Of a stretch of DNA of 5,131 nt, positions 1 through 5,131 are shown piece after piece. The DNA is from Actinomycetota bacterium. Its GTDB lineage: Bacteria > Actinomycetota > Actinomycetes > S36-B12 > UBA5976. The translations under genes and the position numbers were made by a program. Where the stretch lies: contig VGAH01000062.1 in assembly GCA_016870945.1 (NCBI GenBank), positions 1-5,131 on the forward strand, given 5' to 3'. The first letter of the stretch is position 1. The number at the start of each line of letters is the position of its first letter. The notes under the pieces were generated by a model, which saw only the letters and a list, made by a program, of their open reading frames with translations, ran no database searches and was not told the origin of the DNA.

Positions 1-566
1 ATGCCGACGATTTCACCCACGATCGACGCTTAGAAATTCTTGGTAAGGCTTTTCGTGATGAAAGTGCAATGCACGTCTTTCACAATATGACCAGAGTTAG
101 ACGATTGACATTTGAGTGGGTAGCCAAAAGAAAAGCGGGCGCAACTCTTGCGCCTTTTGAGACAATCGACGGAGCATTCTTATTCGATCGGTATTTCCCC
201 ACGAAGGAATTAAGACGACCCGGCGGCATTTGGGTTTTTGGCGAAGATATCGAGATTCGTTTTGGTTTGGGTGTTTTTGCAATCAGACGAGAAGTTCTAG
301 ATCGAGTTCAATGGCGGACCCAAGAAGACCTCCGGCTTATCCCTGAGGATTTCTCGAACGCGCCTTTTCAGCCGTGGTGGCAAGGCGAGGGTCGCACCCC
401 GCACGGTTTTGAGGATTCCGAATTCTGCTTTGAGTCGCTTTTCGCGTTCAATCAGATGAGATTCATAACCGCGCCACTATATTTTTACTGTAACGATTTG
501 CGCTGGCGAGACGAGCAGATTTATCGGGCGCGTAGTAATTTCGGTCGTATTCTCGGTCGTGGTTAA
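1..566 (+). CDS. Probable GT-A fold (family 2-like) glycosyltransferase, C-terminal part
   Basis: This gene is cut by the left edge: the reading frame is open from base 3 (bases 1-2 end a codon) to the TAA at 564-566, so about 187 residues are visible and the true start lies upstream. The first full codons read A-D-D. The preceding partial codon ends in AT, which would give D-A-D-D if its first base is G, the metal/nucleotide-sugar binding motif of GT-A enzymes (inference). Further features fit: D-R-R-L-E just after it, a G-V-F-A-I-R-R-E-V-L segment as in family 2 acceptor regions, then G-F-E-D-S-E-F, resembling the conserved E-D motif, and L-Y-F-Y near the end. No membrane segment is visible, so the enzyme is probably cytoplasmic or peripheral. 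Donor and acceptor sugars cannot be told. It lies 15 bases before mrdA, in the same frame, and likely shares its transcript. GC is about 48% by hand count over bases 1-540, lower than mrdA, and 6 of 24 Arg codons are AGA against 0 of 44 in mrdA. The family is likely but not certain. Confidence 0.6.
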   Translation, partial: ADDFTHDRRLEILGKAFRDESAMHVFHNMTRVRRLTFEWVAKRKAGATLAPFETIDGAFLFDRYFPTKELRRPGGIWVFGEDIEIRFGLGVFAIRREVLDRVQWRTQEDLRLIPEDFSNAPFQPWWQGEGRTPHGFEDSEFCFESLFAFNQMRFITAPLYFYCNDLRWRDEQIYRARSNFGRILGRG

Positions 567-570
567 GAGC

Positions 571-576
571 GTGAGG
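571..576 (+). promoter_or_regulatory. Ribosome binding site deciding the TTG start of mrdA
   Basis: GTGAGG ends 5 bases before the TTG at 582. The first in-frame ATG (609) has no purine-rich sequence at a suitable distance and would remove the charged N-terminal residues before the membrane anchor. No other in-frame start codon lies between the upstream TAA (564-566) and 582. Confidence 0.6.
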
Positions 577-581
577 CCTGC

Positions 582-2846
582 TTGAACCGACGGTCAGACA
601 TAGCCCTAATGGTTTTGCGGGTTTTGGTTCTCTCTTTGCTTTTGACATTGCTCGGGCGACTTTTCGTCTTGCAGGTCGCCGCAGGTGAGCAGTACTCGGC
701 CGCGGCCACTGAAAACCGAACTCGCGAAGTGTTTACCAACCCAGTTCGAGGGCTTATCCTCGATCAGCAGGGGCGCCCCTTGGTCTCTAACCGAACTTCC
801 ATGGTCGTCTCGTTAGACCGCAGCGTGCTCGAGCGCTTACCTGATTCTGGCTCTTTAGTGATAGACCGAGTGTCTAGCTTGCTTGGCGTATCACCACAAC
901 ACGTACAAGAGCGAATCAAGTTATGCGGCACCGACGGTGCGAAACCACCACCAGTTTGCTGGAACGGTTCGCCTTACCAGCCGATTCCGATTGCTCAAGA
1001 CGTCGCTGTAAACGTGGCTTTGGTGATTATGGAAAACCAAAACGATTACCCGGGGGTGACGGCAGAACTTAGCGCCATTCGTCAATACCCCGCACCATTC
1101 GGGGTCAACGCTGCCCACACTCTGGGTTACTTGGGGCCGGTCAACACCGAAGACTTACAAGGGCAGCAAGAAAAAGGTGTTGAGCCTGGGGTAGCGAAGC
1201 TTCGCCAAACAGATTTGATCGGGCGAGCAGGTCTTGAGGCGGTCTATGACGCTGACTTGCGTGGTGCGCCCGGGGTGAAAACACTTGCAGTAGATCGGGC
1301 TGGCTTAGTAACCGGTGTCGTATCAACTACTGATCCAAAGCCTGGCAATTACTTGGTTACTCACATTGACGCCCGTTTGCAGTCAGCAGTTGAGCAAGAA
1401 CTACTTGCCGCGGTCGCGCGCTCGAGGGCTGCTGGTCAGGTTGCTGACTCTGCGGCTGCCGTAGTTATGGACGCTAAAACCGGTGCGGTTTATGCCATTG
1501 CGAGTTACCCGTCTTACGACCCTTCTGTCTGGATCGGCGGTATCTCAGAACGACAGTTTCGCTGGCTAGTTAATGAGAAGAATGGTGTGCCCTTGATTTC
1601 GCGAGTGATCCAAGGCATGTTCCCGCCCGCGTCCACTTTCAAGGTGATAACTGCTGCGGCAGCTGCCGGTGCTGGGTTTTCGTTGGAATCGATTTACCAA
1701 TGCCCAAGCACATTTCGAGTAGGCGATCGAGATTTCGGAAACTTCGGCCTAGCAAGCTACGGCGCGATCACCATGCAAAAGGCCATGGAGGTCTCGTGTG
1801 ACACGGTCTTCTACGAAATCGCCTACAAGCTTTGGCTGCGCGACGGTGGACAAGAACCAGAAGGGCCCGTTAGCGACGACATCGAGAACATGTCACGGGC
1901 TTTCGGTCTGGGTAAGCGAACCGGAATCGATTTATTCGAAGAAGTGGCTGGACGAGTCGGTGGGCGCGAATTCCGTCAGAAGAACTGGGAGCAGAACAAG
2001 GACATTTGGTGCAAACGCGCGCGCGACGGGTACCCCGAAATCGCCGACACCGATTTGGCGAAAGCTGAACTTTTGCAAGCTTATGCAGTCGAGAATTGTG
2101 ACCACGGCTTTCTGTTACGTGGTGGTGACGCCGTCAACCTCTCGATAGGTCAAGGCGACACGGTGGCCACGCCTTTGCAAATGGCGGTGGCCTATGCAGC
2201 CCTTGCCAACGGCGGACGGGTAGTAAAGCCCCACATGGGTAAGGCAATCGTCTCGAGCACCGGCGAAGTGGTTCGAAAAATTGAACCCGAACCCGTTGCG
2301 AAGTTGCCCGTGCCTCGCAAAACGATCAAGTACCTACAAGATTCGTTGCCTGGTGTGATCACTCGTGGCACAGCTACCGGCGCTTTTGCGGGGTTTCCCA
2401 ACGATCTTGTTCCGGTCGCAGGCAAGACCGGGACTGGCGAGGTGGTAGGTAAAGGCGACACGGCATGGTTCGTTGGTTACTCGCCAGTGGCTGACCCGAG
2501 GTATGTCGTGGCGGTTGCAATCTCACAAGGTGGAACCGGTGGTGCTTACGCAGCCCCAGCCGTGCGCGGGATCCTCGAGGCGATTTATGGCGTCCAAGGC
2601 GGTGTCGTTGATCCGACCGTTAGTGCGTTCATAGGTGGCGCACCAGCAAATGCATTGCCACAAATTCGAAAAGACGGTCAAGTCGTGCCGCCTACCTCAG
2701 ACGCGACGTATCAGCCGCCAAAACCTCGATTACCTCTTTCGGCTGACTCAGGTCTGCCTTTGATTGCTTTGCCGCAACTGGTAAGTAGCCCTCGAACAAA
2801 TCAAGAACAGAAGAAACCGGTAGCTTCCGAAACGGCGGCCGACTGA
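582..2846 (+). CDS. mrdA: Penicillin-binding protein 2, elongasome transpeptidase
   Basis: This is a class B penicillin-binding protein of 754 residues. It cross-links nascent peptidoglycan during lateral growth and is the partner of RodA; its catalytic part lies outside the membrane. A short charged N-terminus is followed by one membrane anchor at about residues 6-31. The N-terminal pedestal includes N-P-V-R-G-L-I-L-D at about 53-61 and G-R-A-G-L-E at 214-219. The transpeptidase domain has all three active-site motifs: S351-T-F-K354 (nucleophile Ser351), S405-C-D407 (the SxN/SxD motif, in a form I expect in PBP2 proteins) and K615-T-G617. G-Q-G-D-T at about 523-527 is also typical. Two inserts look actinobacterial: one with C115 and C126 followed by W-N-G-S-P-Y-Q-P, and one with W-C-K-R-A-R-D-G-Y-P (C477) and E-N-C (C506). 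The tail after about residue 675 is proline-rich and probably disordered. The TTG start is supported by the upstream Shine-Dalgarno sequence. The stop overlaps rodA by one base. The function is secure; pbpA/pbp2 are alternative names. Confidence 0.95.
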   Translation: MNRRSDIALMVLRVLVLSLLLTLLGRLFVLQVAAGEQYSAAATENRTREVFTNPVRGLILDQQGRPLVSNRTSMVVSLDRSVLERLPDSGSLVIDRVSSLLGVSPQHVQERIKLCGTDGAKPPPVCWNGSPYQPIPIAQDVAVNVALVIMENQNDYPGVTAELSAIRQYPAPFGVNAAHTLGYLGPVNTEDLQGQQEKGVEPGVAKLRQTDLIGRAGLEAVYDADLRGAPGVKTLAVDRAGLVTGVVSTTDPKPGNYLVTHIDARLQSAVEQELLAAVARSRAAGQVADSAAAVVMDAKTGAVYAIASYPSYDPSVWIGGISERQFRWLVNEKNGVPLISRVIQGMFPPASTFKVITAAAAAGAGFSLESIYQCPSTFRVGDRDFGNFGLASYGAITMQKAMEVSCDTVFYEIAYKLWLRDGGQEPEGPVSDDIENMSRAFGLGKRTGIDLFEEVAGRVGGREFRQKNWEQNKDIWCKRARDGYPEIADTDLAKAELLQAYAVENCDHGFLLRGGDAVNLSIGQGDTVATPLQMAVAYAALANGGRVVKPHMGKAIVSSTGEVVRKIEPEPVAKLPVPRKTIKYLQDSLPGVITRGTATGAFAGFPNDLVPVAGKTGTGEVVGKGDTAWFVGYSPVADPRYVVAVAISQGGTGGAYAAPAVRGILEAIYGVQGGVVDPTVSAFIGGAPANALPQIRKDGQVVPPTSDATYQPPKPRLPLSADSGLPLIALPQLVSSPRTNQEQKKPVASETAAD

Positions 2847-4033
2847 TGGCAACTCTTACCACCGGGCCACGCACCTCTCGTTCTCGCAAGTCGAGATTAG
2901 GTCGGACGGGGTCATTACTAGCTGGTTATGACTGGTTATTGATTGGGCCAGCCTTGGCACTTTCGGTTGTGGGTTCGTTCTTGGTTTGGTCAGCTACTCG
3001 CTCAGCGTTGCTTGACGAGGGTTTAGACCCTCAGTATTACTTCAAGCGTCATTTATTGAACTTAGCGATTGCCTTGGTGATGGGGTTTGGAATTTCGCGT
3101 ATTTCGCACCAGGCACTAAAAAGTGTTGCGGTCTACATATATGCGGTAGGCATCGTCGGCCTGGTCGTGGTTTTGATCCCTGGCGTTGGAACCACGGTAA
3201 ACGGGGCGCAGTCATGGATCCGTCTGCCTGCTGGCTTCTCGTTTCAACCTAGTGAAATTGCAAAACTAGGTTTGATTGTGTTGTTGGCAATGTTGCTCTC
3301 TGAGCGAATTGACAACGAGACTGCACCGAGAACTCGACTTATCGTGTTGGCAATCGCTGCCACTGCCTTGCAATTGCTCTTGATCTTGCTCGAACCTGAC
3401 TTTGGTACCACCGTTATTACCAGCGTGATTGCCATCTCAGTGATTGCTGTTTCTGGCGTGAAAGTGAGATGGTTGATCGGGTTAGCGGCCGTAGGTGCGA
3501 TCGGTGCTTTCACCGCGATTTATTTTGGTTTTGTTAGCAGCTACCAAGTCGATCGCATCGCTGCTTTCGCAGACCCGACGCTAGACCCTGATGGTGCTGG
3601 CTATAACGCTCAGCAGGCTCGAATAGCAATCGGGGCAGGTGGGTTGGCAGGGCAGGGGCTATTTCAAGGTAGTCAAACCGCTGGGCAGTTCGTACCTGAG
3701 CAGGACACGGATTTCATTTTCACGGTTGCTGGCGAAGAGCTTGGGTTCTTAGGTTCTGCAGGGATTTTGGTTTTGATCGCGATGGTTTTGTGGCGCAGCT
3801 TGCGGATCGCTTCGCAAGCTAGTGATGTTTATGGTCGATTACTCGCCGTCGGAATAGTCGCCTGGTTCGCATTTCAATCTTTTCAGAACATCGGTATGAA
3901 CCTTGGCATCATGCCGGTCACTGGCGTCCCCTTGCTTTTCGTTTCGTACGGTGGCTCATCGTTGTTTGCCGCGTGGTGCGCGATGGGGCTTTTGACGACC
4001 GTCTCAAAGGAGACCAGCCTCACCCGTCCGTGA
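2846..4033 (+). CDS. rodA: RodA, SEDS-family peptidoglycan glycosyltransferase
   Basis: This 395-residue integral membrane protein polymerises lipid II into glycan strands and works with the PBP2 encoded just upstream. A basic cytoplasmic N-terminus (residues 1-25, many Arg/Lys) is followed by about ten hydrophobic segments, the first at about 29-50. SEDS signatures in order are: A-Q-S-W-I-R near 121-126, F-Q-P-S-E-I-A-K at 133-140, E-P-D-F-G at 183-187, V-P-E-Q-D-T-D-F-I-F at 283-292 with an Asp at 289 that I believe is the essential SEDS aspartate, and V-P-L-L-F-V-S-Y-G-G-S-S at 361-372. RodA is preferred over FtsW because the gene overlaps mrdA (TGATG, one shared base), with no ftsI or mur genes beside it. 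The start is the overlapping ATG, which implies translational coupling; the sequence before it is only weakly SD-like (GGCGG). Length is normal for the family and nothing is missing. Confidence 0.95.
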   Translation: MATLTTGPRTSRSRKSRLGRTGSLLAGYDWLLIGPALALSVVGSFLVWSATRSALLDEGLDPQYYFKRHLLNLAIALVMGFGISRISHQALKSVAVYIYAVGIVGLVVVLIPGVGTTVNGAQSWIRLPAGFSFQPSEIAKLGLIVLLAMLLSERIDNETAPRTRLIVLAIAATALQLLLILLEPDFGTTVITSVIAISVIAVSGVKVRWLIGLAAVGAIGAFTAIYFGFVSSYQVDRIAAFADPTLDPDGAGYNAQQARIAIGAGGLAGQGLFQGSQTAGQFVPEQDTDFIFTVAGEELGFLGSAGILVLIAMVLWRSLRIASQASDVYGRLLAVGIVAWFAFQSFQNIGMNLGIMPVTGVPLLFVSYGGSSLFAAWCAMGLLTTVSKETSLTRP

Positions 4034-4066
4034 TTTTCGTCAATGTCTGGTGGGTCGTTGAGGTAA

Positions 4067-4162
4067 ATGGCATACTTAGCCCCGAACGTCAGCGAGGCCC
4101 TGGCCCCTGATGTGAATCGCAGGCCCGATGCGTCCCAAGCGGCATTGAGAGCCAGCGGTTAA
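4067..4162 (+). CDS. Possible small ORF in the rne leader (31 codons)
   Basis: An ATG at 4067 opens a 31-codon frame that ends with TAA at 4160-4162. GAGG at 4060-4063 precedes it by only 3 bases, a short but not impossible spacing. The predicted peptide begins M-A-Y-L-A-P-N-V-S-E-A-L and is Ala-rich, hydrophilic, and has no signal or membrane segment. I recognise no family. The candidate -10 at 4071 would start transcription downstream of this ATG, so both cannot be used together unless transcription comes from rodA or from an earlier promoter. It may be chance. Confidence 0.2.
   Translation: MAYLAPNVSEALAPDVNRRPDASQAALRASG
4071..4076 (+). promoter_or_regulatory. Candidate -10 element for rne (CATACT)
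   Basis: CATACT matches TATAAT at four of six positions, including the key second A and last T. No convincing -35 hexamer lies 16-18 bases upstream; TTGAGG at 4058-4063 is only 7 bases away, too close to pair with it. If real, transcription would start near 4083 and give a leader of about 215 bases. The call is weak. Confidence 0.25.
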
Positions 4163-4170
4163 GTCGCGGC
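4151..4170 (+). other. Inverted repeat / RNA hairpin 1 in rne leader
   Basis: GCC pairs with GGC and GCG with CGC around a bulged A (4154), closing a 7-base loop GTTAAGT at 4158-4164. Six loop bases, TTAAGT (4159-4164), are the reverse complement of ACTTAA at 4214-4219, so a pseudoknot-like contact is possible. The stop codon of the small ORF lies in this loop. The stem is short, so confidence is modest. Confidence 0.35.
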
Positions 4171-4224
4171 AAACGCTCGATCAGATTTCGATACGCGCAC
4201 CGTGACAACCTGGACTTAAGAGTC

Positions 4225-4243
4225 GTCTCAGAGGTTTTGAGAC
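4225..4243 (+). other. Inverted repeat / RNA hairpin 2 in rne leader
   Basis: GTCTCAGA pairs with TTTGAGAC: eight pairs, one of them G-U, around the 3-base loop GGT. No T-run follows, so it does not look like a terminator. A shorter hairpin with the same stem ends lies in the 3' end of rodA at 4001-4014. Confidence 0.45.
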
Positions 4244-4249
4244 CAAGCA

Positions 4250-4279
4250 CTCCCTAGTCGACGCTTGGCGTTTAGGGAG
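4250..4279 (+). other. Inverted repeat / RNA hairpin 3, just upstream of the rne RBS
   Basis: CTCCCTA (4250-4256) and TAGGGAG (4273-4279) are a perfect 7-base inverted repeat. An inner stem ACGC/GCGT (4261-4264 with 4268-4271) closes a 3-base loop. The right arm contains GGGAG, itself SD-like, and the structure ends 5 bases before the SD of rne at 4285-4288. This is the strongest inverted repeat I see in the leader. Confidence 0.5.
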
Positions 4280-4284
4280 CGAAC

Positions 4285-4288
4285 GGAG
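4285..4288 (+). promoter_or_regulatory. Ribosome binding site of rne
   Basis: GGAG lies 9 bases before the ATG at 4298, a good spacing. An out-of-frame ATG at 4290 is only 1 base away from it, too close to use this site. The nearest in-frame stop upstream of 4298 is the TGA at 4238, and the only in-frame start codon between them is a TTG at 4265, so ATG 4298 is the preferred start. Confidence 0.7.
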
Positions 4289-4297
4289 CATGTCGTC

Positions 4298-5131
4298 ATG
4301 GACGACACCAAGAAATCAAAAGCTGCAATTGCCGTAGCTTTTCAAGCACCACCACCAAAGGCACCACCTAAAGCGCCGCCGAAGTCGCCGCCCAAAACAC
4401 CGGCCGAAGCAGAAAAATCGAATGGACGAGGACGTCGTGGGCGCCGGTCAAGCACGTCAGCCAGCACAGATGAGGCCGACACCAAGACCGAAGTTGCCGA
4501 TGTGTCTGAGCAGGCAACCACAAACGATGCTGGTGAAAGTTCAGACCAGGCAATCGCGGTAAGGCGTCGCCGAAGACGGCGTCGACGAAGTGGCGAAGAT
4601 GCTTCTGAGTCAACTACTAGTGAAGAGACAGATGGCGAAGTAGTCGTCAAGGTGCGAAGCCCCCGTCCAACCCGGGCCACTAAGCCGGCACGAAGCTCCA
4701 CGCGCATGGACGCGCGCCGACAACGACGTCGTGACGGACGGGGTCCGCAGCGACGACGCACACCTTTGCTTACCGAGGCTGAGTTCTTGGCTCGGCGCGA
4801 AAGTGTCGATCGAGTGATGTTGATGCAAGAGAAATCCTCGAGGGTGCAGATTGCAGTTCTAGAAGATGGCGTGTTAGTAGAGCACTACGTGACCCAGGGC
4901 GATTCGTCTTCTCTGATTGGCAACGTCTATTTAGGTCGGGTTCAAAACGTGCTTCCCAGCATGGAGGCCGCATTCGTTGACATTGGTCAGCGACGAAATG
5001 CTGTGCTTTATGCGGGCGAAGTCAATTGGGACGCTGCTGGCCTAGAAGGCAAGCCCAAGCGAATCGAAACCGCGCTAAAGACAGGTGTCTCGGTTCTCGT
5101 GCAAGTAACAAAAGACTCAGTCGGCCAAAAG
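4298..5131 (+). CDS. rne: Ribonuclease E/G, actinobacterial type, N-terminal part
   Basis: The frame opens at ATG 4298 and runs through the right window edge without a stop, so 278 residues are visible. RNase E/G is the endoribonuclease that starts mRNA decay and processes rRNA in the cytoplasm. Residues 1-156 form a low-complexity, probably disordered extension. It has four P-P-K repeats at 19-33 (including P18-P19-P20), acidic Ser/Thr/Glu stretches at about 53-85 and 99-114, nine consecutive Arg at 89-97, and Arg-rich patches at about 120-154. The catalytic region starts near L-T-E-A-E-F-L-A-R-R-E-S-V-D-R-V (158-173), followed by Q-I-A-V-L-E-D-G at 184-191. The start of the embedded S1 domain reads L-I-G-N-V-Y-L-G-R-V-Q-N-V-L-P-S-M-E-A-A-F at 206-226, then N-A-V-L-Y-A-G-E at 234-241. 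The window ends inside the S1 domain at V-T-K-D-S-V-G-Q-K; the active-site aspartates and zinc-link cysteines lie beyond it. In actinomycetes rplU and rpmA usually follow. The identity is secure. Confidence 0.93.
   Translation, partial: MDDTKKSKAAIAVAFQAPPPKAPPKAPPKSPPKTPAEAEKSNGRGRRGRRSSTSASTDEADTKTEVADVSEQATTNDAGESSDQAIAVRRRRRRRRRSGEDASESTTSEETDGEVVVKVRSPRPTRATKPARSSTRMDARRQRRRDGRGPQRRRTPLLTEAEFLARRESVDRVMLMQEKSSRVQIAVLEDGVLVEHYVTQGDSSSLIGNVYLGRVQNVLPSMEAAFVDIGQRRNAVLYAGEVNWDAAGLEGKPKRIETALKTGVSVLVQVTKDSVGQK

Larger units (their letters stand above)
4034..4297 (+). promoter_or_regulatory. rodA-rne intergenic region, probable structured 5' leader of rne
   Basis: These 264 bases hold no long reading frame. 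They contain a candidate -10 box near 4071, a possible 31-codon ORF (4067-4162), three inverted repeats (4151-4170, 4225-4243, 4250-4279) and the rne Shine-Dalgarno sequence. No hairpin followed by a T-run is present, so rodA may lack an intrinsic terminator here and read-through into rne is possible. Long 5' leaders are known for rne genes (E. coli rne is autoregulated through its leader). A comparable role here is inferred, not shown. Confidence 0.55.

Noticed and set aside
478..483. TATATT as a -10 box for an internal mrdA promoter
   Set aside because: It matches the -10 consensus well but has no acceptable -35 at 16-18 bases, lies in glycosyltransferase codons for L-Y-F-Y, and sits in an AT-rich stretch where such matches are common.
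609..611. ATG as the mrdA start
   Set aside because: No Shine-Dalgarno sequence precedes it, and TTG 582 has GTGAGG at 5 bases and gives a normal charged N-terminus before the anchor.
2016..2025. Alternating CG run (CGCGCGCGCG), possible simple repeat or Z-DNA site
   Set aside because: It encodes part of the K-R-A-R-D-G segment that I recall as conserved in actinobacterial PBP2, so codon choice explains it.
1798..2148. 116-residue plus-strand ORF inside mrdA
   Set aside because: It lies in another frame over the transpeptidase domain, whose motifs and family-typical inserts show that the mrdA frame is the coding one.
3244..3513. 89-residue minus-strand ORF opposite rodA
   Set aside because: It is a shadow of RodA membrane segments, with no RBS or recognisable domain.
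4001..4033. GTCTC-AAAG-GAGAC hairpin as a rodA terminator
   Set aside because: The stem is only 5 pairs, lies within the coding region before the stop, and is not followed by a T-run.
4145..4150. TTGAGA as a -35 box
   Set aside because: It is close to TTGACA, but no -10-like hexamer lies 16-18 bases downstream.
4342..4761. 139-residue minus-strand ORF, and overlapping minus-strand ORFs up to 4973
   Set aside because: They are opposite-strand shadows of the Arg/Pro-rich RNase E N-terminus, which is supported by family similarity and a good RBS. Their products are compositionally biased and match nothing I recognise.

Overview
The window is an ordinary stretch of actinobacterial chromosome carrying cell-elongation genes followed by the start of an RNA-decay gene, all on the + strand. 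Four protein genes are present: the 3' end of a probable glycosyltransferase (1-566), a complete class B penicillin-binding protein 2 (582-2846), a complete RodA/SEDS glycan polymerase (2846-4033), and the 5' end of an actinobacterial-type RNase E/G (4298-5131, cut by the window edge). The actinobacterial assignment rests on three things: the PBP2 cysteine-containing inserts, the RodA motif VPEQDTDFIF, and the RNase E with a disordered Arg/Pro/Lys-rich N-terminal extension before its catalytic domain. The order mrdA-rodA-(...)-rne also matches the mre/rodA to rne-rplU-rpmA neighbourhood I know from actinomycetes. Partial hand counts put GC near 50-59% in mrdA and rodA, which is low for classical high-GC actinomycetes and would fit a moderate-GC lineage such as some aquatic Actinobacteria. 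I cannot name the organism.

Layout: the glycosyltransferase stops 15 bases before the TTG start of mrdA, and mrdA and rodA share one base (TGATG), so these three genes look co-directional and probably co-transcribed. RodA polymerises lipid II into glycan strands and PBP2 cross-links them; together they are the enzymatic core of the elongasome, and the overlap suggests coupled, stoichiometric synthesis. A 264-base gap follows (4034-4297). It holds no long gene but has several inverted repeats, a candidate -10 box, a possible 31-codon ORF and a good ribosome-binding site, and it reads best as the 5' leader of rne.

I see no mobile element, CRISPR array, tRNA, rRNA or defence system, and no clearly novel system. 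The points most worth a second look are the rne leader (hairpins, possible loop pairing, a small ORF, a duplicated SD-ATG arrangement), the glycosyltransferase sitting where mreD would be expected, and the polyproline/polyarginine N-terminus of RNase E.
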